Shown one piece after another: positions 20,740 through 31,399 of a DNA stretch of 64,000 bases (the stretch's first letter is position 1; every line of letters starts with the position of its first letter). The stretch is from Galaxea fascicularis (Eukaryota > Cnidaria > Anthozoa > Scleractinia > Euphylliidae). Under the pieces are notes generated by a model. The model made no database searches, was not told where the DNA came from, and saw only the letters and a list, made by a program, of their open reading frames with translations. The position numbers were made by a program, and so were the translations under genes. The stretch spans positions 9,849,268 through 9,913,267 of the forward strand of contig OX419343.1 of assembly GCA_948470475.1 (NCBI GenBank). Direction: 5' to 3'.

Positions 20740-21900
20740 TCACTTTCTCTTTAGCCGAAGTCTTGAGAAAATACTCTTAGACTCAGTATTCTTCTTATTG
20801 GAGCTTTCTTGGCCGTCTTGCCCCAAATTGAGCGTAAGATACGCAGTGGGTACTTCACTCAGCTGCGGCACATATTCCGGGACAAAGAAAGGATCACGTG
20901 ACGAAGACTGACAGTTGTCATGAGAGACAGTCAGCTTGTTGATTTGCATGTAGAGATCTCGATCGAAAATGTTCGTGTCCGTCTCCTCTAGGCTCTGAAT
21001 TACGCCTGATTTGGGCGAATTTGAAGCTCTCTTCTTTGTTTTTCCGGCCGTAATAACCGTACGGATACTTCGCTTCTTTTGCGGGGACTTTTCGAGTGAG
21101 GATTGAGGAAACACTTTTGTCTTTTTTCCTTCTTGTTTGGACAGATCGATAGACTGTTCCTTGCTTGCTCGAGGCTCTCCCTCAGAATTTGCAGTTACGA
21201 CTCTTTCCTTTCTCCTATCTAGATTAGTTTTTTTGATCAGATTCGATGCAAACGAAATTTTTGACAGAAACGATCGCCTTGACGGTGGTATCCCTGTGCT
21301 GTCCGAAGTAGAGCAACCTTCGCCGTTCCGTTGCTCATTCTCTGCTGCCTTCCAAGTTGTCTCACGCATGAAATTTGCATTCAATCGGGCACACGTAGCA
21401 AAGCTCTGTAACGCGAGAGAGCTATTTTTCCTTATCGAGAAGCTATCCTTCATCCCAGAAAAATCTAAAGCAATCTCATTGGAGGCATCTTTAGACTTGT
21501 CATCTGTCGTGCCATTGTCTGGTTTTCTATTGTCTCTTGCATTTGCCGCGTACAAATCCGCCACACCTTCAGGGCTAGCTGGCAGGAGTACGGGGACAAT
21601 TTTGTTGCTTCGAAACCAGCACCCACATCTAGTCACCATTGGTAGGTGTCTCACGTTTACATCGTAAATCGTTCCGCGTTTGGATTTCCCGCCAGACTGG
21701 CTGCCACCAGCTGCTCTGTAACTTTGTTCCTCCTCCGGGTCTGCGATAGCGTCAAGATTAATACCGTTACTCGCCTCCTCCTGTCCGCCATGACCTCTCG
21801 TATGCAGTCTACTGAATACAGCCTCCAAAAGACCGCAGGTAACAAAATACAAGAAATAACAAACAATTCTTGTCAACATTCTACAAGAACTTTTCTCCAT
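20740..21900 (-). CDS. Unrecognised 386-residue protein with N-terminal hydrophobic segment
   Basis: A single uninterrupted frame runs from ATG at 21900 to TAG/TAA-type stop at 20740. Residues 9-30 (LTRIVCYFLYFVTCGLLEAVF) form one hydrophobic stretch that could be a signal anchor. The rest is polar, low in hydrophobic clusters and rich in Ser, Lys and Glu, with basic patches (SPQKKRSIRT, TKKRASNSPK, SIFSRLRLKRK at the C terminus), so it is probably largely disordered. Cys-rich TRCGCWF lies near residue 91. I recognise no family. Length argues for a real gene; lack of introns leaves a single-exon orphan or retrogene possible. The 176-codon frame on the other strand (21137-21667) is its shadow. 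Confidence 0.6.
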   Translation of the reverse strand: MEKSSCRMLTRIVCYFLYFVTCGLLEAVFSRLHTRGHGGQEEASNGINLDAIADPEEEQSYRAAGGSQSGGKSKRGTIYDVNVRHLPMVTRCGCWFRSNKIVPVLLPASPEGVADLYAANARDNRKPDNGTTDDKSKDASNEIALDFSGMKDSFSIRKNSSLALQSFATCARLNANFMRETTWKAAENEQRNGEGCSTSDSTGIPPSRRSFLSKISFASNLIKKTNLDRRKERVVTANSEGEPRASKEQSIDLSKQEGKKTKVFPQSSLEKSPQKKRSIRTVITAGKTKKRASNSPKSGVIQSLEETDTNIFDRDLYMQINKLTVSHDNCQSSSRDPFFVPEYVPQLSEVPTAYLTLNLGQDGQESSNKKNTESKSIFSRLRLKRK

Positions 21901-21984
21901 GAAAGTGTTTTTTAGCTAGACACAGCTTTCGTTAATTGTCGATGATTTCATTTATGTCATAATCAATTATATCATCAGTGCGCG

Positions 21985-22847
21985 TTAACTTAGAGTCGCG
22001 CGCAGTAAATTCGAAATTACTATTTTTCTTTCGTGCTGGTTACGGATTCTTTCTAGCAGGAAATAAACCCGTCTCGCAAGAGCATCTTCTGCGCACTGTT
22101 AAAGAAACAATTTCATTTGCAAATTGCTCGGCCATAAAGAGTAAGGAAAGTAATATCTCCGACAAAAGCCTTGCTCGGGATCTTAACAGAATTTTGTCTA
22201 CAGACAGGCATGGAAGTTGAGATCGAAACAAAGGCGTTTGACAAAACACTGAATTAAATGCAACGCCTGTATAGTGGTATGTCTAATAAAAACGAATCGA
22301 ATTCAAAGCGCTGCACAATATTTCCTTCACTTTCAAGTTAACCTCCTAAGCTATTTTAGAAGCAAGAAGAGCGTCTATGTTTTTGTTATTCACCAACTCT
22401 TTAATTATTTTTAAAATATTGCAATTCACTGCCGATCCTTAAAGCCCCATACCCATTGATGAATAAGTACAACAAACCTTTCAAAATTTGAGAAACTGCC
22501 AGTTAATAACTGACAAATTGAAAGCGGCTTAAGAGAGATACCCTAGGAAATGTATGTAAATCTTTGTTTTTTTGCTTAAAGTTAAAGGGGGAGTGTCTTA
22601 ACACTCTTCTTTCTCCAAGGACTGATAGAGAGGAAAAAGATACCACTAGACTTCCACAAGACTTTATTCTTGATGTTCAGATTTAGAGATTTTCCAACCG
22701 ATTTTCTCAACAGATCACCGACTAACTTTCTCACAGATTTTCCTTCCAAGTCTACAACAACATGTACGAAATAAAAATCCGAGATCAGATGTCAATCAAG
22801 ACATCGTGCTCCGATTGGATAACTAGACAAGAGTACAAATCACGTGC
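21985..22847. other. Intergenic, nothing recognised
   Basis: AT-rich sequence without a supportable gene or repeat. Confidence 0.4.
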
Positions 22848-22898
22848 GAGTAACGAAATCTATAGAGTAACGAAATCCAAAGAGTAACAAAATCTATT
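22848..22898. repeat. Three tandem 17-bp units (GAGTAACGAAATCTATA)
   Basis: Units start at 22848, 22865 and 22882, differing by a few bases each (GAGTAACGAAATCCAAA, GAGTAACAAAATCTATT). Confidence 0.85.
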
Positions 22899-23044
22899 TC
22901 TGACAAGGACTGTGATAGAGGGACTGGGCATGGTATGCATGTACATTGTCACGTGGCAGCTGGTGACTACACTCGGCACACTTGAATTCACAAACTTTGT
23001 TCAAATGCTCGTTTCGAGCTACTGGCAGTTTGTTGTTCATGGAC

Positions 23045-23060
23045 AATTCGCCCTTGTCAG

Positions 23061-23091
<31 letters not shown>

Positions 23092-23210
23092 AGCTTTGTT
23101 TTATCACGCCAAGCCTCGCAGTCGAAACCGTAGGGGCGAGGCTTGGCGTGGTAAAACAAAGCTTTTTCGCTCTCCTGGGACAACATGGCCGCCGTTTGAC
23201 AAGGGCGAAT
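23045..23210. repeat. Foldback element with about 75-bp arms
   Basis: ATTCGCCCTTGTCAGACGGC at the left is inverted at the right as GCCGTTTGACAAGGGCGAAT. Arms continue through GGCCATATTGTCCC and AAAGCTTTGTTTTATCACGC to a short central spacer near 23125. No coding capacity. Confidence 0.85.
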
Positions 23211-23244
23211 GGGCTGTAGAGCAAATGAGCCTTGTCTCATCAGT

Positions 23245-23465
23245 GGCCCGTTTCTCGAACTCCCGAATACTTTTCGGGCCCGAAAAGCCATTTCTAAAAC
23301 TTTGATCCACTTATTCTAAAAAGCTGGTCTTTTACTATGATTTCAAGATAGGAAAGGGTAACTTTGTTGCAAAATTTCATGTCTGGAAACGCCTTCGTTT
23401 TCAAGATACGAAGGAAATTATGGCACCCGAAATAGGCCCGAAAAGTTTCGGAGGTTTCATCTAAA
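23245..23465. mobile_element. MITE, copy C of the GGGCCCGTTTCTCG family (inverted)
   Basis: GGCCCGTTTCTCGAACTCCC starts it; AGCTGGTCTTTTACTATGAT is the reverse complement of the core in copies A and B, and CCCGAAATAGGCCCGAAAAG closes it. Confidence 0.7.
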
Positions 23466-24964
23466 GTTGAAAGTGCCTTGACAACTGTTGGTGCAAGATT
23501 CAAGCCTGGTCAGAGACGTGGTGAGAAAATAACAAATTGTTTGAAGGTAGATTTTCTCGCTCAAAGATGTGCCAAATTCCCCAAGATGCAACGGGGTCAG
23601 ATTCTTGCTGCTTGGTTGAGGTTGCTGATAAAAAGGGAGCTAATTGAGTTCTTGTTTGCCATTTTGTCTATTTAAGTTGGAAGCAGAAGAGGTGTTTTGT
23701 AACGTTTACTCTGTGAATAAAAGGTTGAGTTGAAGGGAAAGATTTGTTCATACTGTTCATTTGCGAGGTAAGATTTCCATTTAATGCACCTATCAATGTT
23801 AAGCCGCTGGAGGGAGGGGGGTGGCATAGGGGGGGGGGGTATTTGACGTAAGAAGCCTGCCCGTGGTAGGGGCTTTTGATCATTCTTGCTCTGTTTTGGA
23901 GCTATCGTTGTTATCATGCAATTTCTATTCTATTACTTTGCTGGAGAAATGCGCATTGTCATACCTCTTTTTTCCCCTTGTTTTAACACGTGACAAACAC
24001 TTTTGCACTTAAATTTCTGGGAAAAAATGGCAAAAGCTTGCTCCAGCAATTTTTACAGTTTTGAGCTTTAAAGCTTGCATGGAATTTGTAAATGGAAAAC
24101 ATTATTTTCTGGGGCTGAAGCTGGAAACTGATAAATCTTCTGGGTCGTGAACTAGAATAAAGCTAATCTGTTGAATTGTTTTTGTATAGCATGCAAACAT
24201 TGATAGCAGGTATAGGCACAAAAACAACTTTCTGTGTGGCTTACACGAAGTGTATAGCCACATTATGCTGAGACCAAATTTATTTATTTATTTGTCCACG
24301 AGAGTCGAGCGCCTGTCACGTGGTCTAGTAAGCCACACATTGCGGACCTATTTTTTTTTGCAACGTGAAAGTCTTAAGATTTATCTCTCTGCAAATAATC
24401 AAAGTCATCCACCAGTTTAGGTTCATAACCAAGATCACTGTAAACATAGTCTGTAAAAAAATGTTTCTTGCCTTAGTGATTTTTGTGTTTTTGCTCATTT
24501 GCGTTGAAACACTTTTTAAGACACCTTACAAAAGCTTGCTCAGTTTCCATGGCAACAAGAGACTCAAAAATCATTTTCTTTGTCATCATTCATGATTATT
24601 CATTACATGATGGTGGTTTCATCTGATTAGATTTGATTTTGAAGAAAAAGGTGGTCTAGGGCATCATACCCCCTTAACTGAACAAAAATAAACCCGCGCA
24701 TCGTTTGATTAGTGCTAGCCTGCGTGGCATGGATGCAGGCGTACGTGGGGGAGGGGAAAAGGAGAATTCGGGCTACGGTCGCGCTTATTCGCCCTTCTTG
24801 TTTTCCCCTCTCCCTCCCCTCTCTCTCGGTCAGTAGTGCCTGCTTTAGTTTGGTTCAGCAAACACCCAGCGCATTTGATCTGGTACACGAAGTCAATCGA
24901 AGTCAATCGGACATTGACTTCGATTGGTGATCTGGCTGGTCACAGTTTACGTGTACCAAGAGGG
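23466..24964. other. Intergenic with simple runs
   Basis: Contains G runs near 23814-23840, a short inverted pair GTGTGGCTTAC / GTAAGCCACACA (24234 and 24329), and a purine/pyrimidine-rich block at 24750-24830. No gene seen. Confidence 0.4.
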
Positions 24965-25090
24965 GGCCTATTGACACTCCGAGAGGTGGGTACTCCACTA
25001 TATAAGCTATATAGGTATGTGCCGCCCCAAAGGATATGGTTTTTTAGCTGTTTTGGTCTGAAAAAGGGTATCGATTTTGATCTTTTTACG
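24965..25090. repeat. Fragment of the G-run/GTGCCGCC repeat family
   Basis: GTGGGTACTCCACTATATAA followed by GGTATGTGCCGCCCC and GTTTTGGTCTGAAAAAGGG matches parts of the repeats at 12549 and 18859. Right half missing. Confidence 0.55.
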
Positions 25091-25576
25091 CCACAGTAAA
25101 GCCAGTGGGAAAATTTCAGGAGGCCTGCCTGGAAATTACAGGTAGTGACATCAAAGGCACAACGCGAAAATTTCACCGTTCTTCTGAGGCTTCGGAAGAT
25201 TGTTCTCGACTGCTTTCACTGGAATAATCGGACATTTTGACCGGGAGACGCTAGGCATTTCGTACGAAAACTCAATGAAAACAGACCAGTTAAAGCCTCT
25301 GACGTCATGGTTAAGAAAACTGTTGTTCAATTGCGGGCTCAGTTGAAGCGTGTTTCTAGAAATGGCGGCTAAATTTTAGACGAATTTAAAGCCGAAAATG
25401 ATTAGGTTAGAAGGTTTGTTGTCAATGTTCTTTTTCAGTTATAAACAAGAATTAACCCAATGCCATTTCTGTACCACAATAAGGCAGAAATAAAAAACGT
25501 GAATCACAGGGGCACTTTAATGCGCACTTACTCCTTACTCCTAAGAGGCGTTCAAAGTAGAGTACTAGGTAAAAAC

Positions 25577-25904
25577 AGGAGCCCATCACTAGGAGCGTAC
25601 AACTCCTATACTAAGCCTATGTCACGGCATTTTTACAGAGCGATTTATTTTTAGACTATCTTTCCCGTGAAAAAAGGTACACGTGATACCGCATCATCAT
25701 CATATCTTTCTTTTGTTCTAAAGTTTCTTAGCTTCGCAGAGAAACTTTAGAACAAAAGAATGGTCGAGGAAAAGTTTCGCACGAGAGAATGGGCTCCTGA
25801 GGGAGTCCCATATTCGCGGCAAATGCAATCTAAAAATAAATCGGTCTGTGAAAACGCCGTGACAGGAATATAGGGCAGTTGTACGCTCCTAGTAATGGGC
25901 TCCT
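25577..25904. mobile_element. MITE with about 80-bp inverted repeats and 9-bp duplication
   Basis: AGGAGCCCATCACTAGGAGC at the left is inverted as GCTCCTAGTAATGGGCTCCT at the right; similarity continues through GTACAACT, GTCACGGC and GATTTATTTTTAGA. GGTAAAAAC flanks both sides (25568-25576, 25905-25913). Long inverted repeats with a 9-bp duplication fit Mutator-like (MULE) elements. The centre has a hairpin AAGTTTCTTAGCTTCGCAGAGAAACTT. Confidence 0.85.
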
Positions 25905-26001
25905 GGTAAAAACGAGAAATTTGAAGGGTGATCACACCCTTCGCGCTCCGCGTGCCCCTAAATCCCCTTCGAACGCGCGACACGGAGGCTAATACGTCTC
26001 C

Positions 26002-26185
26002 AATACACCATCTTGCTAATGATCAGTTCCGAGTGAATTGTGGGTAGATCCAGTCCTAAAAAAAGGAAAAGATGTAATTTGAAATTCTAATTTTGACCAT
26101 TTGCCTCCTCTTTGACTTTGCCCCCACAAAGGAGTGGATCTACCCACAATTCTCTCGGAAGTGATCATTATCAAAATGGTGTATT
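26002..26185. repeat. Foldback element with about 55-bp arms
   Basis: AATACACCATCTTGCTAATG and GAATTGTGGGTAGATCCA on the left are inverted on the right as TGGATCTACCCACAATTC and CATTATCAAAATGGTGTATT. Central spacer about 26060-26125. Confidence 0.75.
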
Positions 26186-26380
26186 CATGTTGCCAATCTA
26201 ACAATATATTCTATTTGTCTCTTGAAACAAAAACAGTGTTGCACTTTTTATTGCAGGTTATAGTTACAAAAACATTCGCAATGAACATTAATGGCCAACG
26301 ATCACGGCCTGACCTCTGTTAATAGTTGACTCAAAGTTTATCAGCTGTTTTGACAGGTTAAATGCTTCACTTTTACTCTG

Positions 26381-27586
26381 TTACAGATTTGTTTCGATCC
26401 ACCTCAGCTTTCGACGTCTGTGAGTAGGCTCAGGCTCCAAACTCAACAACGAATTTTGACTCGACATGAACCAAACTGAACACCTTTTTTCGGCCAAATA
26501 ATCCGAAGAGGGACGCCTTGCGCTCTCACACTTCTGGGGACTGGAAACCGTAGGAGTCAGAGAAGGTTTCCTAAATCCTCGAAAGGTAACGAGCTCTCTA
26601 AATCCTCTTCTAAAGCGTGGATTTCGCGCGCCTAAAATTATAGGATTGCAAACGCTATACAGAAAGCCGCATATGTACATCGAGCGTAAGAAATGGCGGG
26701 AAAACCGACTGGCGTCCGTGACCAGAGTCAAAATCCCGTATATGAAGAAAGGCGTCCAACAGACGACAAAAGCAGCTAAAACAAACAAAAGTGTGATTAT
26801 GATCTTTTTCTGCGCTAAAATACCTCGATCGTCAATGATAGCAGTATCACGAATCCTTTGACAATGCGATTTCACGGCCCGTATAATTCTCCAGTACAAG
26901 AATACCATGGTTAAGTTTGGAAACATGTACACAACGCATAATAGAAAAACAGTATGGGATACTTCTAGAGCGTTGTGTGGGTACCTTGGGCCGCACATGC
27001 TCGCTGAAGGTTTGTAAACAGTTGCGGTCCATCCAAGAATGGGGCCAATGGAGCACACGAGTGCGGATAGCCAAACTACAACAATGATCAATAAAGTGCG
27101 TTTTCGAGTTATTATCCTCCTCAGTGGTTTAACAATGGAAAAGTACTTGTGAATACTGATGACTGTGAGCGTAAAGATCGAAGACGAGGACCAGAAAGGT
27201 ACCAGAAATGCGTTGAGTTTGCAAAGCGATTCGCCAAGGATCCAGGATTGTTTGATGAGCGCTGTTATCATGAATGGGATGCAGAAAAGGCAAACTCCCA
27301 TTCCTGTTGCTGCGTGCTGTGTCAGGAGAATGTTAGTTCGTGTCCGCATTTGGCGATTGAATACAACAACTCCAGCCACAAGGGCATTTCCAAAGAAGCC
27401 GGCCACCAGGGTTACGAACAAGACCACAAGCTGAATTAAGGCTACCGGATCGAGCGTCAAATCGGCCGCCGCATATCTTGTGCTAGTTGATAAACTGTCC
27501 GCTTGAAAGTTTCTTTGGGTTGTAATCTCATTGGGTGAGCTATGTGCCATTATCGCGCTATAGAACGCCAAGCGTTCCCACGCCAC
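26381..27586 (-). CDS. Class A (rhodopsin-like) GPCR, orphan, intronless
   Basis: 401 residues from the first ATG; an alternative start is M13 (27550). Seven hydrophobic segments can be placed, with GN67 in TM1, C122 before TM3 and C198 in loop 2 (the usual disulphide), W172 in TM4, P223 in TM5 and CWTP 276-279 in TM6. Three usually conserved sites are altered: the TM2 aspartate is G95 (ATGMG), DRY is HKY (146-148), and NPxxY is NPIIL (314-318). The long N terminus is Ser/Thr-rich; the C-tail is basic with several Ser. Intronless class A receptors are common in cnidarian expansions. The ligand is unknown; I cannot assign an amine or peptide subfamily. Confidence 0.88.
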   Translation of the reverse strand: MAWERLAFYSAIMAHSSPNEITTQRNFQADSLSTSTRYAAADLTLDPVALIQLVVLFVTLVAGFFGNALVAGVVVFNRQMRTRTNILLTQHAATGMGVCLFCIPFMITALIKQSWILGESLCKLNAFLVPFWSSSSIFTLTVISIHKYFSIVKPLRRIITRKRTLLIIVVVWLSALVCSIGPILGWTATVYKPSASMCGPRYPHNALEVSHTVFLLCVVYMFPNLTMVFLYWRIIRAVKSHCQRIRDTAIIDDRGILAQKKIIITLLFVLAAFVVCWTPFFIYGILTLVTDASRFSRHFLRSMYICGFLYSVCNPIILGARNPRFRRGFRELVTFRGFRKPSLTPTVSSPQKCESARRPSSDYLAEKRCSVWFMSSQNSLLSLEPEPTHRRRKLRWIETNL

Positions 27587-27591
27587 TTGAA

Positions 27592-30172
27592 AGTGAATCG
27601 AAGCTACACACAGCGTTGGAATCTACACACCAAACCTTGGTTATAATGTCCTCAAATGAACTTACTCTGCCCTGGTCCAAACTCGAATGGTTCTGATGGG
27701 AGAGAAAGCAAGCTATTCGATTGCTTGAGTGGGCGTCAGTTTGTACTCGAGATAACGTCGTATTCAAATGGCCTTGTTTTCACAAAACCGGAATCACTAA
27801 GTACCTTTGGCAAGTTAAATAAACTTTTATCTCTTTGTTGACAGACCGCCAGCTATGGGAATTTGAAGAAAAGATTACTTAAAAAGAAGGCATTTGGGCG
27901 GTAATTGGCCACCGAATAGACCGGCTTGTTGTTCATTCAAGTGTGGCCTGCGGTAAAACGGGCTGAATTCTGAGTTGCGGAAACTAGTACCAGTGCAAAG
28001 GAATGCGTCCGCTAAGCACGCAGTACGCACTATACATCGACCAATATTCAAATCTTCATCTGTTAGGGAAAATGGGTTATGATAAGATGACGTAACAGAC
28101 TTCATCAGTATGGCTGGTTACCTGTGGCCGATATCATGCGCGCTCTAATTGCCTAAGTGCAGGGGCATTATTCTCCCGTAGTCCTAAGGGTCCATTACTC
28201 AGAATGATGCAAAAACAAACAGATGACACGTTGCAGTTTTTTTTTCAGTGTCACGGCTAAAGACGATGAGTGATGATGAACATTTCTCTGAGAGTGAATC
28301 TTAGTACTCTGACACGATTATGGACAGATGAGCGCCAGCATTACCAAATGTAAAGCCAGCCGCTTCCCCTTGAAGTACGGCCGGTGGCCCACAACTTTCA
28401 AGACAAAAGAAACCGAACCCAAGGCAAAAAGAAAAAGATTCACGGCAAAAGAAAAAAGAACATGGTAAAAGGAAAAAAAAACACAACACGGCAAAGAGAA
28501 AACACGCAAAACACACTGTGTATAGTCTTCAGGGCCTGGACAATACGAGTTCCCTGCATAAGGCACGAACAAGCCGCGATGCCGTGCGAACGGTTTCGCG
28601 TCTTTCATAAGGCGCGGCTTATGCGGTAAAACCGGTTCAAAACCCGCGGCTTATGTCCTTGTGTAAGCCGCAGCGTATGTGAACTTGGAACACGAAAAGT
28701 GTATTTGCTTCTTACGATAATTAACGATAATTCGTTACCTTCGCATTCGTATGCGAAAACATTAAAAAAAATGGAGAGCTTTTGGAATATGAAAGAAGAA
28801 AATTTTCTAATGCACCGAAGAGAAATCTCCGGTACCCCCTCTTCGAGCATGAGCGGGGCATTTACTTGCCGACTAGCGACAAACGGCGATTGATGTAACT
28901 GACTACCGACAAAACGGTAAAAAATTAAAATTACCGATTACTGACAGGGAAATACTGACCGACAACCGACATGGTCCGAAATTGTAGGGATGTTTGTCTT
29001 CAGAAATAATGCGTAATGATTTTTTAACATGTCAATAGTATTTTTTATGGTTCGTTTCTAGCTAAAAAAATGTCCAGATGCTTTGGTGGGCTCTATCTCA
29101 CCAGAGGTAATCGGCCATCTTCGGACCACTGTCGGAAATATTCGGCAGTGTTCAGTAATTATTTGGATTTTTCGGAAACTGATTGGAAACGTTCGAATGG
29201 AATTTTAATTTGTGAACCGCAAAAACAGATCTTCTGTTCTCGAAAGTTAGAAGTGAAATCCGAGCTAGCCACATGTGACCGGGAAAAGTAACAAACTCTG
29301 TCTTTCATACTAACACGTGCTTGAATTGGTTCGCCAATCTTCAAAGTGCCAGTGCTGTCTTCATGGAGGCGACCAAATATTGGCAAAGAAAACTTTATTT
29401 CGATAGCCATTAAACTGCCATATATTTTTTCAGTGGTTTGTGACATGTACATTCTGTGCTAACCGATCAACAGCTTGAGGTTCTCCGTAAAATGTCACGT
29501 TACCAGTTTATGCCCTTCAACATCATCACGGAGTAACACCAATAAAGTTTCAGTTGTAAATATCGTTGTTTTACCACGGGGGATTTATTTCAAAACGTTT
29601 TTGTTTACGTCTTAATAACAAAACAACATACTAGTATATTATAGTTTGTTTACTTCAGTTGTTTACTTAGGCCCTGTATTACGGATAGTTTTGAACCGCA
29701 ACTTTTTCCTCGCGAATTAAAAAAATTCACGTCAGCGCGTAGCGTGTTCAAATCGATTTGCCCGTCCGCTCACTCTAGTATCCAGGACTCCTCTGTGAAT
29801 ATTGTCAACAGCTGATGGGCCATGTTTGGCGGCAAGACTGGATCCAATTTTGTTACGTCATCTTACTCGACCGTCCACACGATTTCCAGGAAGAGATCGA
29901 TTCATTTTCATTTTCCATCAAAGGAAGAAACTTCTGTCGTTCACCCACCACTCTGACACTGGCGCCATAATATTCTCTCAGGGCCTGGGTCTCCAAATTC
30001 GTTTTCTTCTGCTCCTCCTCATCCAAACCAAAACTGAATTTGCACTGCCCTGGGGGTCTTGATGGGGTTTAGTGTTTGATGTCGTTTGACCATAAGTTTT
30101 AGTCTTTGCTGTTAAATTGGCCATATTTAATAATGTTTACTGTTTCTGGAGAAAATACTGTTAGGTGTTTGG
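27592..30172. other. Intergenic, A-rich tract at about 28395-28510
   Basis: No supportable gene. The A-rich tract has loose repeats of ACGGCAAAAGAAAAA. Sequence around 28870-28980 has degenerate ACCGACAAC units. Confidence 0.4.
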
Positions 30173-30381
30173 CAGGTATCTTTTAAAGGTCACATTCCAC
30201 AGGTCACAGGTACAGGTCACTGTTTTGTCGATTGGTAACTACGCCAAACAGTTTCATCACGATCTAAAAAGAAACTTTGGATAGTGATTAGGGCTAGGAG
30301 ACACTTTTGGGCTTGTTTATTTATCTGTAGCACCGTGACCTGTACTTTGACCTGTGGAATGTGACCTGCAAAAGAAACCTG
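30173..30381. mobile_element. MITE with CAGGT...ACCTG inverted ends
   Basis: GGTCACATTCCACAGGTCA (left) is inverted as TGACCTGTGGAATGTGACC (right); similarity reaches the outer ends. GTTAGGTGTTTGG (left) and GTTAAGTGTTTGG (right) flank it as an imperfect 13-bp direct repeat, longer than usual for a DNA transposon. Confidence 0.7.
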
Positions 30382-31325
30382 CCGTTAAGTGTTTGGAAGG
30401 CATTTTTTGGCAAAAACTTCATGCTAGCCCACATTTAGAGCACATATAAAAGAAGACAATAAAGTACATTTACAGGACAATAGATCAGGACAATAGAGGA
30501 ATACGGATTTACATATTTGGCTTACCATGACGTTCTTGCCCATTTTTTGAAAACCCCATAGTCTTTTACCATCTTAGAAAGTCGGTAGTACAATCACTCT
30601 TAAACTTTGAGCCTGTGCTCAAAAGGGGCTGTAGAAGCTTGTAGACTCTTTTTCGACCCATGCACATCAGTATTCTCGAAAACCTGGGAAGTACTGGGGA
30701 CCAATCTCGAATCAGGTGCCCGCGATTCTTTGGTCAGCGTCGAGAGTGAAGTCAGGTGGTTATTGGTTCTACCGTCTGGTTTGCAAAAGCTGTCTTTTAA
30801 TTTTAAGTTGCACACAGGACGTCTGATTGACATTTTTTTATAACTACTATTTTATTGATACCACTTCACTTACATTACTACATGACTAATGGAAAGGCTT
30901 AATCACACTGATGCATTAACCATACTACAATGTTCATAACTTAACTATAGACTTAGCATTGTTGCAATTGCTGAGGGATTTGTAAAACACTGTTTTTACG
31001 GTGTTTTTGCCTCTATATTGGTGAAACATGCGAAGGTGAACATGTGAAATTTATAAATTGTCATTAAGCATGTGCAACTTGCCCCAGACCCCAACCACAC
31101 TTTAGAGAAAAAAAAGACTTGGAGAAAATTGTTCATTTTCTATTTGTTTTGCCAATCAGAGATATTCCAGCTTTCTTTACAAGTCTATGTAAGCAATTGT
31201 TGTTAAGGTACATAACTGCAATGATAATGATGAAATGGTATGAATTTGCGTGCTTATGATGTCATAAACCTGACAGTAACGCAAATTTCAAAAAATCAAT
31301 ACAAAGAGTTTTGTACCTTGGCGAT

Positions 31326-31378
31326 AGTTATCGTTATTATTATTATTACTGTTATTATTATTATCATCATAATTATAT
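31326..31378. repeat. (ATT)n microsatellite
   Basis: GTTATTATTATTATTACTG and ATTATTATTATCATCATAATT form an imperfect trinucleotide repeat. Confidence 0.8.
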
Positions 31379-31399
31379 CCCCCCCTTAACACTTCATCG

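Noticed and set aside
21137..21667. 176-codon plus-strand frame
   Set aside because: Antisense shadow of the 386-codon minus-strand gene; no domain features of its own.
22840..22900. CRISPR-like short repeats
   Set aside because: Three contiguous 17-bp tandem units without spacers; an ordinary minisatellite.
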